Translations under genes and position numbers: made by a program | Shown here: positions 46,748 to 55,809 of the stretch, one piece after another | How the letters are laid out: every line of letters begins with the position of its first letter | Numbering within the stretch: position 1 is the stretch's first letter | Notes under the pieces: generated by a model | The model's input: only the letters and a program-made list of their open reading frames with translations | The model's database searches: none | What the model was told of the DNA's origin: nothing | Assembly: GCF_917563885.1 (NCBI RefSeq) | Contig: NZ_CAKJTG010000001.1 | Span: 225,143-289,142 of the forward strand | From: Pseudoneobacillus rhizosphaerae | Lineage (GTDB): Bacteria; Bacillota; Bacilli; Bacillales; Cytobacillaceae | DNA: 64,000 nt | Direction: 5' to 3'

Positions 46748-46969
46748 TTAACTATTAGTTAAGAGATAAGTTAAACGTTCTTTATTAAAAGCCCAAGATT
46801 CTAGGATTTTATCTAATCCCCCTTGTGCTGCCCCACTCTTCCACAAATAATTTTCTTGTGTTACCTTTCCTATCATCAATAACTGAGTTGTCATTCCACC
46901 CAATTGATTATCGACTTCAACTATCCCTTTTATCAGTTCCGGATACCCGATTTTAGAGATAAAGGCCAC
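46748..46969 (-). CDS. Small hypothetical protein between the JAB and glycosylase-like genes
   Basis: 73 aa (MAFISKIGYPELIKGIVEVD...) from GTG 46969. No ribosome site precedes the GTG, so it may be translated by coupling with the upstream gene (stop at 46996) or be an N-terminally truncated gene. Not recognised. Confidence 0.45.
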   Translation of the reverse strand: MAFISKIGYPELIKGIVEVDNQLGGMTTQLLMIGKVTQENYLWKSGAAQGGLDKILESWAFNKERLTYLLTNS

Positions 46970-46995
46970 TCACATTCATTTTATTTGATCAAATC

Positions 46996-47784
46996 CTATC
47001 TAATTAACTTATTCATATGATACCTGATATTGTCTTCGCTATTTTTTTTGTTTTGTTCCGTTCTCAGATTAAATTCTAATTTGCGGAGTCGGTAGGTATC
47101 CTCTGCCTGCAAATCTTTCAGCATAATTTTTTCCTCATTAAGCATACACAGTAAGTCAGCCTCTGAAGACTCCAAATCGATATCTTTCAAAGAATTCCCT
47201 GTAAATTGATAAGCACGAATTTCAAACTGGTATCTTTGAAAATTGCCCATAAGGTAAGTTGTTTTATAACCCAGCTCTTTAGTTTTTGGAAAGCTGTGAG
47301 GATCCCTTGAATCATGATTGTAGAGGAATTCATAACCATTGCCTTCATAGAAGTCCAGAGTTAATGGATTTTCATTTTCTCCTCCTCGTGTAATTGCAAT
47401 TATAATTTCATAAGGGTATTTTGTGTGTAGAGAATATGCTACATCCGCATTACTAGGACATGCCCAGTCTTCAAAATACTCATCATAAGGATGACTATGA
47501 TAGGTTCCTAAAAAATTTGAAGTAGAGAATAATTGCCTAGACGTCTTTATCGCTGCGTCCACTTTTGGATTCGATTTAATTGAATCTTTTGCTCGCTTTT
47601 CAACACTTCCTACTGGAAATACATAGTCACACTCAACAAAGTCTCCTTTATTCATCCCAAATAATAGTCCACTAGATTCATAATGCACCTTTTTAACGTT
47701 CTCTGGGAAGTATTGAATAGCATCTAAAATAATCGTAGAAAAAGTATTTTGAATTAATTCGATATAATTTTTTTGTTCAGTCAT
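46996..47784 (-). CDS. JAB/MPN (JAMM-like) metalloprotease-type protein
   Basis: 262 aa. ESSGLLFG supplies the N-terminal Glu, and GTYHSHPYDEYF followed by CPSNADV supplies the two His, Ser and Asp of a JAMM zinc site. The spacing between HSH and SxxD is longer (12) than the usual 7, so activity is uncertain. JAMM proteins cut isopeptide bonds or ubiquitin-like tags, and some belong to bacterial defence operons with ubiquitin-like machinery; no E1, E2 or ubiquitin-like gene is seen here. The start is ATG 47784 with AAGGAGG upstream. Confidence 0.8.
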   Translation of the reverse strand: MTEQKNYIELIQNTFSTIILDAIQYFPENVKKVHYESSGLLFGMNKGDFVECDYVFPVGSVEKRAKDSIKSNPKVDAAIKTSRQLFSTSNFLGTYHSHPYDEYFEDWACPSNADVAYSLHTKYPYEIIIAITRGGENENPLTLDFYEGNGYEFLYNHDSRDPHSFPKTKELGYKTTYLMGNFQRYQFEIRAYQFTGNSLKDIDLESSEADLLCMLNEEKIMLKDLQAEDTYRLRKLEFNLRTEQNKKNSEDNIRYHMNKLIR

Positions 47785-48304
47785 AATGATCCTCCTTATG
47801 TATCGCACCTCCCCTATGAATGATTTTGAAGGAGGTAGTTTAATGGTTTATCATTTCCCTTTAGTACTTTTATTCTACTCTCAAGGTGGATGAGCAAAGT
47901 AAAAAATAGAATTTGCACCTTCTTTTTGAACTAGTACCGACAAAAAGATAAAACCGCTGATTTGTGCGTGAAATCTTGCAACGGAAAAATTAGATTGAGG
48001 GATTTTCAAATTTAATGCTTTTGAAATTAACCTATTACATTTTATTCCTATTATGTATTATATTTTGCGCGAGGTAAATATGATTTTTCCTTGCATTACC
48101 TGACACCTATCCTCTAAGCACTCTCCCATCTTTTTCTTCTCTCTTGTTCCTTTTCCGCCGATACTAAACTACCCGATGTTGGGTAAGAAGATCATTGTAG
48201 ATGTAACTAAATATATAGAGCCAGAATAAAAAAAGGAAAAAGCCCTAATAACAAGACTCTCCCCTTTCCCAAACAACTATTTAGGCGTTTAGTCAGTACA
48301 CTCT
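47785..48304. other. Intergenic
   Basis: A 16-codon frame with GGAGGTAGTTTA before its ATG lies at 47843-47893 (plus strand), but nothing else supports it. Otherwise no gene or repeat seen; a weak GC-poor hairpin near 48230-48275 may end the dynamin operon. Confidence 0.4.
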
Positions 48305-48574
48305 TCACACCCTAAATTCATCAATCTCCTTTTTCAAAACAACCAACAACCCCAACGCATTTCGATAATTTCCGCTCGATATATTCCTTTTAACACTATT
48401 TACACACTCATTCATTGTTTCATAAGTTTCTTGTTTTTTCTTATCATGTAATAAAACATAGGCTAACCGAGCTTTACCCATTTCATTTCCGAATAGTCGG
48501 TTAATTTGGTTTTCTAGTGCTTCATTTAACAGGGAGCTAGTTATTAGATTTTTTTGATAGGTAACTTCTTTCAT
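48305..48574 (-). CDS. Small helical protein, last gene of the dynamin operon
   Basis: 89 aa, predicted all-helical (NLITSSLLNEALENQINRLF; NYRNALGLLVVLKKEIDEF). Not recognised. It follows the coiled-coil gene by 4 bases with GAGGTAAGTGT as ribosome site, so it is in the operon. Confidence 0.65.
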   Translation of the reverse strand: MKEVTYQKNLITSSLLNEALENQINRLFGNEMGKARLAYVLLHDKKKQETYETMNECVNSVKRNISSGNYRNALGLLVVLKKEIDEFRV

Positions 48575-48578
48575 ACAC

Positions 48579-49754
48579 TTACCTCAAGATCTTTTCGAGT
48601 AATTTAATATCTTTTTCACCTAACGATTTCATTTCGGATTGCATTGTTTGAGTGACTTGGATGGTTTGCTTAAGGGAATCGTCTAAGCCTTTTAGAACGG
48701 ATCCGAAATTCTGGAAGGTCCGCTCTGTCTCTAATTGACTTTTGCTTACGGAAAGGACCATTTCCTCAATCGTGTCTTTGACTTCTTCGAGAATGATTGT
48801 GGTTTCTTGATTTTGCTCTTTGCTTTTTTCGTTTAAGGCATTTAGTTTATCACTAAATAATTCCTCTAATCCTTCTTTCAGTTCATTCTGGTATTCTTCT
48901 AATTTTTGATGGTGTTCATCTTGAGCCTTTTTCATTAATAAGACTAATTGGCTTTGAGAATGCTGAATCGTTGTGATTTCTTGGATCGCTTTTTCATATT
49001 TTCCAAGGTTTGAATCACTTGCATCCACCATGGCTGTTAAGGATTCCTTAATAGTTTGCTCCGCATTTAAAAGCAATTCATGCTGTTCTTTCACTTTCGT
49101 ATCAAATAAGTCATGCATTTTTGACGTAAAGGCTGTAAAATCGGTCGTTATTTGCTTATGATAAGCTTCTGTATTAACCGCAACCTGCTTAGTTTCATCA
49201 ATAAAGTAAATGAGCTTAGCGAGGACATTTTCATTATGGTTCTGTAACTTTTCAATTTGGTCCTTCTGTTCAAGTAAGTGCAAACGGCTTGTCTCTTGTA
49301 CGGAAGAAACATTTTGTAGGAGTTCGTTCCTTGATACCTTTTCCGCTTCCAACAGCGCCAAGGATTCCTGATTGGTTTGTTTCCAGACTTTTTGTAGACC
49401 TTCCATAGTCTCTTTATGAGTAATGAATAAACTGGATTGCAGCGCTACTTGTGTCTCTTTCCATTCATGTAAGGTTGCTTTCAATCCTTGTTGTTCTTTT
49501 TCGGTGAACTGCACTAATTCCGCATTCGTCTTCTCCCACACACTCTGTAATGATTGGTCCGCTTGTTGGGCATGTTGAAGAAGAGTCAATTGAAAGTTTG
49601 CTTGTTGCTCCTCCATTTGCTTTCTCCATTCCAATAAACTGGTGAAAAGCTCTCTATATTTCGATTCGTTACTCGAGGTTAGATTTTTGAAACTAATGAC
49701 TAGTAAAATTGCAATAAGAATAAAACCAAATGCGACAATAATATCGGTGACCAT
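48579..49754 (-). CDS. Membrane-anchored coiled-coil protein of the dynamin operon
   Basis: 391 aa. One N-terminal transmembrane helix (MVTDIIVAFGFILIAILLVI) then an almost continuous coiled coil rich in Gln/Glu/Lys/Leu (about residues 40-390). No enzymatic motif. Topology suggests a cytoplasmic rod on the membrane that could recruit or space the dynamins. Starts 2 bases after the upstream gene with AAGGGATGTAAGG. Confidence 0.78.
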   Translation of the reverse strand: MVTDIIVAFGFILIAILLVISFKNLTSSNESKYRELFTSLLEWRKQMEEQQANFQLTLLQHAQQADQSLQSVWEKTNAELVQFTEKEQQGLKATLHEWKETQVALQSSLFITHKETMEGLQKVWKQTNQESLALLEAEKVSRNELLQNVSSVQETSRLHLLEQKDQIEKLQNHNENVLAKLIYFIDETKQVAVNTEAYHKQITTDFTAFTSKMHDLFDTKVKEQHELLLNAEQTIKESLTAMVDASDSNLGKYEKAIQEITTIQHSQSQLVLLMKKAQDEHHQKLEEYQNELKEGLEELFSDKLNALNEKSKEQNQETTIILEEVKDTIEEMVLSVSKSQLETERTFQNFGSVLKGLDDSLKQTIQVTQTMQSEMKSLGEKDIKLLEKILR

Positions 49755-49756
49755 CC

Positions 49757-50986
49757 TTACATCCCTTCCCTATTCCAAAGACCAAATACATATAGAATAT
49801 GAGTATTCAGCACTTCAAAAAAATGCATTTCAATAAAACTCGTTAATTTATGTTTTAGTTGTACTTTCACATCTTTTATGGCAGTTGCATATTGGATGGC
49901 GTCTAAATGCAAAGTAACATTTTCCGCCATTTCCCGCTCCCTTTTTAGCTCTTTCTTAAAACGGATCCATTCGGATTCTAGTAGTTTTTGTAAATCAGTT
50001 TGATAGTTTCCTAGAGGATAGATGGTATCCATCATAAGATCTTGGATGAATAATCTTTTGATAAGTTGAGTGAATTTCTGAAAAATATACTCTTCCATTT
50101 GATCCATCCATTGGTCAAAAACCTTCTTCTTTTTTATTTTCTTTAATGCCTGATAATCAAATACTTCCTCAAGCATGATAGGAAGACGTAATTCTACCAC
50201 AATGTCTAAATAATCCTCCTCAAAGAACCTTTCACACTGTCGCTTATTTTTCTCCACTACTTGATGAATTTCATTCAGAAGCTTTTCTGTATATGGCATT
50301 TCCTCTGTCATGAGTAAGCTCAACGTATACGGAGAAAGCAGCCCATGAATGATAGATATGGACTTTCTAAATCCTTCCTTCCGATAAACTTGTTTCGCCA
50401 CTTCCATCGCTTCTTGAATTGTATCCAAGTCTGTGTAGGCAAAGTTTCGTTGAGATTCGATAAAAGCATAATGAATCTCATTCCTTTGAATTTCGTATTC
50501 CTTTTCCAGATGGAGGAGGGCATTGATACTTTCACTTTTCCCATATGGAAAGGCTTCGACCCACACAAATTCGGTTCGTTGATTTCGAAACATAGGGTCC
50601 CATATCACAGAATGTAATTCTTTCTCAAGAATGGCAGGGGGTATAACCATCATACTGCCACTTGGCAATTGACTTGGATCAACTGGAACAAAAACAATCT
50701 CATCTTCTGTGGCCAAATGAATGTTTTCACAACTCTCCACTTGGTTATTTTCCCTTTTGACATATAACTCATTGGTTATACTTGGGTATAACACATACGT
50801 CTTGTCAAACATGATATTCCGCCAAACGTCTTGTAAACAAAAAGAAGGAGAAAGATAGGAACGAACTAGTTCATATCTTTCATTTCCTTTGCACCCTAGA
50901 ATCACAATACTTCTCAGCTTTGAAAGGACTTGGAGCCAAGTAAAATGATTTTTTACACGCTTTTTCTTTTTTACACTGACTGACAT
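49757..50986 (-). CDS. Dynamin-operon protein, possible degenerate GTPase
   Basis: 409 aa, not recognised by name. After a basic N-terminus, LRSIVILGCKGNERYELVRS looks like a beta-strand/P-loop/helix in which the GKS/T of a true P-loop is missing. IVFVPVDPSQLP and VIPPAILEKE follow where switch regions would lie, and the C-terminal 250 residues are long helices as in dynamin stalks. A nucleotide-free partner of the three GTPases is the reading I prefer, but it is inference. GAGGGGATATCTAA precedes the ATG. Confidence 0.6.
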   Translation of the reverse strand: MSVSVKKKKRVKNHFTWLQVLSKLRSIVILGCKGNERYELVRSYLSPSFCLQDVWRNIMFDKTYVLYPSITNELYVKRENNQVESCENIHLATEDEIVFVPVDPSQLPSGSMMVIPPAILEKELHSVIWDPMFRNQRTEFVWVEAFPYGKSESINALLHLEKEYEIQRNEIHYAFIESQRNFAYTDLDTIQEAMEVAKQVYRKEGFRKSISIIHGLLSPYTLSLLMTEEMPYTEKLLNEIHQVVEKNKRQCERFFEEDYLDIVVELRLPIMLEEVFDYQALKKIKKKKVFDQWMDQMEEYIFQKFTQLIKRLFIQDLMMDTIYPLGNYQTDLQKLLESEWIRFKKELKREREMAENVTLHLDAIQYATAIKDVKVQLKHKLTSFIEMHFFEVLNTHILYVFGLWNREGM

Positions 50987-50998
50987 TTAGATATCCCC

Positions 50999-53410
50999 TC
51001 AGTTCACAGCATATGTCTCTAGACTATATTCTTTTAGAAATTGAATATATTCTGTTAGCAACTGCTCTTTTTGTTGGGCTTCCTGTTCCCCCATTTGCTT
51101 CAATTCTATTGCTTTATGAAGCTGGTCTCGATAAATGGTAATCTCTTGTTGTAACCGCATCGAAAGGGAAGTTGGAAGTTTCTCTATTAATTCCGCTAAG
51201 AATTGTGCTACAAATTCTGATTGCTGGTGTAATAACCCATCAACTGCTTCCTCAAACTGGCTGACTAATTGTCTTCGATAAGATTCTATTTGCTTCCTTT
51301 TTGTTTCTTGCATGAAATGATCTCTTTCCCTCTGCACTTCCTGCTGAATCCGCAGTTGGTTACGTTTTTCAATTTCCTTTTCTTTTTTCAATCGTTCTTC
51401 TTTCGTATTAATTAGATTTAATTGTTGTAAACGGGTTAATTCCTCTAGTTTTGCTGCTTCATATTTAGCTGAGAGTTCCCTTTCTACTGCTTGATATTGT
51501 TGGCGATATTCATCGTCTTCCACATGCTTAGTAGGTCCATCGATAACTTCACCGACTTTTCGGAACCAGAATTCAACGGTTACCATATCTAATAACCCTG
51601 GTGTTTTTTGAGCGATCTCATTGTTTCTTATTTTTTCTTGAACGGTCTTTGCCATATAAAGGGCATCTTTCACCTTATCAATCGTTTTGGCCGTTTTCGT
51701 TGCCTTTTCGGCAATTTTAGCAGCATCAGTGGCAATTTTTATCACTTTAGTTGATTTAGAAATCGCCCCGGCGCCTTTTGCTACTAGACCAGCTCCCTTT
51801 GCTACAGCCGTCCCCGGGACAAATAATAAGGCCAAATCTAACCCCATCCCAAGCTTTCCTAACACCTCTTGTATATTAGAGGTTCGGACTTGTTTATAAC
51901 GGGATTGATACCCACCTAACGTTCTTTTCTCTCTATCCACTTCATTTTTTTGTTGTGAAATAATCGCCATTTCCACTTTCAGCTGTTCCCGATCTTCTTT
52001 AAGCTGTTGAAGTTGCTCCTGCAAATCCTCATTTCCTTCAGCCTGGTCGAAATATTCTTCGAGAAAGGCAGCATCTTCAAAAATATCCTCTATACTTGGG
52101 ATATCGATAGTTAATTTCATAGATAATGCTTGTTTACCTTCTACTTGACGCTCCACATCTGCAAGGAGCTCATTTGATTCAACGGTCATTCCACGAAAAA
52201 ATTGATTGACATTGTCTTTTACGATACGATCTGCTTCTTTTGTCACCTCATCTATGAAAGTTCGAGATAACTGTCTTCCCACTTCTTGAAGACTTTGAAG
52301 AGATGATTGCTCCTGAAGGCTATTTTCAAATTTCTTCTTAGTCTTATGAAAGCCACTCTCCAACTGGGAATAAATTTGCTTCTCTACTTCGGTAAATTGG
52401 GAATGAATTCGGTCAAATTGAGTGGCTAACTTTCCTTCTAAAATAGAAATTTGTCTTTCTAATTCTTGAACCCGTTCTTCTAAAACAATCAAATCCACTT
52501 GCTTAAGCTCTTCCAACTGGTGTTTTCTATCTTCCAATTCTTGAAGCATTTCGGTAGCGATTAACAACAAACGGGTTTGAATACTAGTTGCTTTCACTTG
52601 TTCTACTTGACTAGCAAGATGGTGTGATAGATGCTGATACAACGTATTCATACGAGTTTTCCATTCAGGATAGGCTAAGAAATCAAGTTCGTTGGTAACT
52701 CCAAGTAATTTCGGTTCTTTACCTAGCCATTTTTTTAATTGTAAATGATCCTTTTGAAGGACATCTTCTACGAATTCTCCTTCTGAAGATTTTACTTCAT
52801 CCAATCGAGTACGGACAAAAATCATCTCAATTCCCAACTGGTCAATTTGCCGAATGATGGTAAGGTCTGAGTCAGTTAAACTTTTTCCAAGCACATAAAG
52901 AATGGCATTGGCTTGTGGAAGTAAGGCTTGCGTACGATTCTCATGTGTTTGTAGTAAAGTATTTAATCCCGGAGTATCCACAAAGACTAGGCCGTTCTGT
53001 AATAATGGGTGCTGAATGTGAACATGTATAGAATCCACATCCAGTTCTGAAATAGGGATATCCAGAATTTCAGTTAAACTTTTTTGATCAGAAAAAGTTT
53101 GTTGGCTTAGCTTCAGTAGCTGCTCTAAGCTAATGGGATAACGGATACCTTCTACTGTAATGAGATAGGCACTTTCCTCTTCTCCATAAGAAATATACGT
53201 AGAGAAAGCTGTCGTTTCACTCAACATCGTCGGGAGAATCTTCCTTCCGAACAGGTTGTTTAGTAAATTGGATTTCCCTGCTGAAAATTGACCTATGAGA
53301 GGGACGTATACAGCTGTTTTCTCATTCATTTTCTGTAGTACTTCTACTTGCTTTACTAATTGTGCATTTTGTAAATACAAGGCAATATTATTGAAAACCT
53401 CAAAACTCAT
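50999..53410 (-). CDS. Dynamin-like GTPase 3
   Basis: 803 aa. G1 GQFSAGKS (residues 40-47), G2 Thr in LSETTAF, G3 DTPG (145-148), G4 altered to RTRLDE (200-205) where NKxD/TKxD is usual. A long helical stalk follows with an internal hydrophobic Ala/Gly segment (about 515-555, LALLFVPGTAVAKGAGLVAK) that could be the membrane-inserting paddle. Bacterial dynamins bind and remodel membranes using GTP. GGAGGAGACCAG ribosome site; 13 bases after the previous gene. The hydrophobic paddle sets it apart from its two neighbours. Confidence 0.92.
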   Translation of the reverse strand: MSFEVFNNIALYLQNAQLVKQVEVLQKMNEKTAVYVPLIGQFSAGKSNLLNNLFGRKILPTMLSETTAFSTYISYGEEESAYLITVEGIRYPISLEQLLKLSQQTFSDQKSLTEILDIPISELDVDSIHVHIQHPLLQNGLVFVDTPGLNTLLQTHENRTQALLPQANAILYVLGKSLTDSDLTIIRQIDQLGIEMIFVRTRLDEVKSSEGEFVEDVLQKDHLQLKKWLGKEPKLLGVTNELDFLAYPEWKTRMNTLYQHLSHHLASQVEQVKATSIQTRLLLIATEMLQELEDRKHQLEELKQVDLIVLEERVQELERQISILEGKLATQFDRIHSQFTEVEKQIYSQLESGFHKTKKKFENSLQEQSSLQSLQEVGRQLSRTFIDEVTKEADRIVKDNVNQFFRGMTVESNELLADVERQVEGKQALSMKLTIDIPSIEDIFEDAAFLEEYFDQAEGNEDLQEQLQQLKEDREQLKVEMAIISQQKNEVDREKRTLGGYQSRYKQVRTSNIQEVLGKLGMGLDLALLFVPGTAVAKGAGLVAKGAGAISKSTKVIKIATDAAKIAEKATKTAKTIDKVKDALYMAKTVQEKIRNNEIAQKTPGLLDMVTVEFWFRKVGEVIDGPTKHVEDDEYRQQYQAVERELSAKYEAAKLEELTRLQQLNLINTKEERLKKEKEIEKRNQLRIQQEVQRERDHFMQETKRKQIESYRRQLVSQFEEAVDGLLHQQSEFVAQFLAELIEKLPTSLSMRLQQEITIYRDQLHKAIELKQMGEQEAQQKEQLLTEYIQFLKEYSLETYAVN

Positions 53411-53423
53411 CTGGTCTCCTCCA

Positions 53424-55796
53424 TTACGATATAGTGGCTGTCACGCTAGATGTTTGAATGGAATCGGTTGTCAGACTTTGGATTTCCATTTCTAAAGAAA
53501 CCACTTCGCTTAATAGCTCGATGACATCCGACTTTTCTTCTTCGAAAGCCGTAATTTTCTTCTGTATTTCTGCGGCTGAGGATTTTAAGGTATCAGCCAA
53601 CTCCTGTAATTCCTTTTCCTTATCCAAAATCTGTTTGCGAATTTTTGCATCTACTACGTTGATGACAATCTCCGTTAATTCCTTCCGTTTCTTTCCTAAT
53701 GAGTTCTTAAAGGTTTCTTCCCCTTGTTTCGTTAACTCCGATATGTAATCGCCCATTTGGTGCTTCACTTTCAACAGCGCTCGGCGATTCTTTTTCTGGA
53801 ATTCTTCTTTAAATTGCTGCTCATAAGATTCTCTTTTTTGTCGAATAGCTTCCTTTTGGCGCTCAATTTGTTGACGTTCATACTCTAATACCTCTGGTGA
53901 TTTTTCCACTTTACTTTCTAGATCTTCCATTTGCTTCTTAATACTATCTTCACTTTGCAGAATCGCATTTCGATAAGATTCACGTTCTGCTTCATAGCTT
54001 TTGACAAGGGAGTCATCCATGACTTTCTTTTGGGTTTGTACATTCTTCTTTCCGATAAATAAATCAGCAGTCCAGCCCAATATACCACCACGGCCTTGTT
54101 TCGTATCTTCAAATTCCGTATAGTAGTTTACAGCAGGTCTTGCTCCAAGTGCTTGGATGTAAAACATTTCCTTCTCTTTTAAACCTTCTAATCTTCTTTC
54201 CAGGGCTTCCTTGTCCGAACGAATGAGCTCTGCTTGGATAAAATCCTTTTGAACCCTTTCAATTTCTCCATCAAATTTAGCAAGCTCCGCCTCAATGGCT
54301 CTTCTTTGTTCTTCAAATTTATCTAACCCAACATGGAATTGCGTCGCGTCAAAAACAAATTCCTCTGGTTTAGGAACAGTCATTTTTTCTAAAATAGAGT
54401 GACTTTCTTGTACTTTAGATTGGACCTGTTCCATAAAGCTTACATACTGTAATCTCATTGTGTCTTCAAATTCAGTCATGAAGGTATCAAAGGCGTTTTT
54501 CATCATTCCATCAAAATCACGACTCGCTCGATTTTGAATCTCGTCAAATTCATACTCAACATCGTCCAATTCTGTCCAATTCTCAATCCTTCTGGCATAA
54601 CGTTGTTGGATGTTTTGAGCTCCAGACTTCAACTGGTTTATGGAGTCGCTTAGTTTTTCTTTCAGTACCCCATCAATGCCTTGTTTACTTTTTTGCATTT
54701 CACCTTCCAGCTTTTCAATTTCTTCTTGTAAAAAATTCATTTGAGCCTCAACCTCTTGTGCATCCTCTAATGTAGTGAGATTAAAGATCTGGTTTTCGAT
54801 ATCCGTGCGGCGATCCAATAAGGCACTTTTCACTTTTTCAACAGGTGCAAGCATCTCTTGTTGTGCTTTCTCACCTTGGGTAATAAACTTCCATAGGCGA
54901 TTTTTGAATGGCTCGATACGAGAAGCATCTAAGTATCTGGCACGGTCTTGAGGGGAATGGTCTCGCTTACCTGTATTATCGGGATATTCTAAATTTTGAG
55001 TACTATTAGCAACTAGGGCAGGATAAGCAGCTACCGGCCAAATTTCTGGAATGGCACTGCCTTCAAATTGCTTAGCATAATCTCGTTTTAAGCGATCAAC
55101 TACTTCCTCTACTGTTTCTTCGTCTTTTTTGATTTTATCGATTTGGTTCAACACGAGAATAATAGTATTGAATTTCTTTGTGAGTTTGCTTAAGACTTCA
55201 AAGTCTGATTTTTTTCCTGGTTGGGTAGAGTTGAACATGAAAATACAAGCATGTGACTTTTCAATTTGATGTTCCGTTACTTCCTGATGACCTTCTGCTA
55301 CTCCATTTAATCCAGGGCTATCAACGAGCATAACTCCTTTTTCAAGAAAAGGAGAATCTAAGAATAGATTCACATACTCTACTTCATTCACAACATCAGT
55401 GGTGCTAGAGGTCGACACATACTTTTCAATATCCTTTTGCGTAGCATCCCCATATGCCACTCCCTTAGATTGATCTTTAAAAACAACCTCCAAACCGCGT
55501 CCATTTAGAGATTTATTTGTATGCTTCAAGTAGTTAATGGTGGCTGTTGTCTCACTGGTAAAGGATGGCAAATATTTTTCACCCATTAATGCATTCAGAA
55601 AAGTCGATTTTCCGGCACTAAACTCCCCTACCACTACAATGACAAATTCCCCATTTTGCACATTTTGATATAAGGATTCGAAGGACTTAACCTTGTCGTC
55701 ATTTCCTATCTTTTCAAAATAAGCTCTAGTTCGTTCCAATAGACCTAATAGATTGTTTTTGCGTCCTTCAAATGCTTGTATTTCTAAAGTTTCCAT
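53424..55796 (-). CDS. Dynamin-like GTPase 2
   Basis: 790 aa. G1 GEFSAGKST (57-65), G2 SETTAT (80-86), G3 DSPG (159-162), G4 NQID (217-220), then a very long coiled-coil stalk. A short apolar loop (GGILGWTADLFIGKK) may be the membrane contact. Full GTPase motifs, so probably active. ATG 55796 is chosen (METLEIQAF) with AAGGAGTG 9 bases upstream; the in-frame codon at 55817 overlaps the upstream gene. Its G1-coding DNA is identical over 54 bases to that of the neighbouring dynamin 1. Confidence 0.93.
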   Translation of the reverse strand: METLEIQAFEGRKNNLLGLLERTRAYFEKIGNDDKVKSFESLYQNVQNGEFVIVVVGEFSAGKSTFLNALMGEKYLPSFTSETTATINYLKHTNKSLNGRGLEVVFKDQSKGVAYGDATQKDIEKYVSTSSTTDVVNEVEYVNLFLDSPFLEKGVMLVDSPGLNGVAEGHQEVTEHQIEKSHACIFMFNSTQPGKKSDFEVLSKLTKKFNTIILVLNQIDKIKKDEETVEEVVDRLKRDYAKQFEGSAIPEIWPVAAYPALVANSTQNLEYPDNTGKRDHSPQDRARYLDASRIEPFKNRLWKFITQGEKAQQEMLAPVEKVKSALLDRRTDIENQIFNLTTLEDAQEVEAQMNFLQEEIEKLEGEMQKSKQGIDGVLKEKLSDSINQLKSGAQNIQQRYARRIENWTELDDVEYEFDEIQNRASRDFDGMMKNAFDTFMTEFEDTMRLQYVSFMEQVQSKVQESHSILEKMTVPKPEEFVFDATQFHVGLDKFEEQRRAIEAELAKFDGEIERVQKDFIQAELIRSDKEALERRLEGLKEKEMFYIQALGARPAVNYYTEFEDTKQGRGGILGWTADLFIGKKNVQTQKKVMDDSLVKSYEAERESYRNAILQSEDSIKKQMEDLESKVEKSPEVLEYERQQIERQKEAIRQKRESYEQQFKEEFQKKNRRALLKVKHQMGDYISELTKQGEETFKNSLGKKRKELTEIVINVVDAKIRKQILDKEKELQELADTLKSSAAEIQKKITAFEEEKSDVIELLSEVVSLEMEIQSLTTDSIQTSSVTATIS

Positions 55797-55809
55797 AGAC
55801 TGACACTCC

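Noticed and set aside
47843..47893. 16-codon frame with a strong ribosome site (GGAGGTAGTTTA)
   Set aside because: Too short and without any homologue I recognise; kept only as a note in the intergenic entry.
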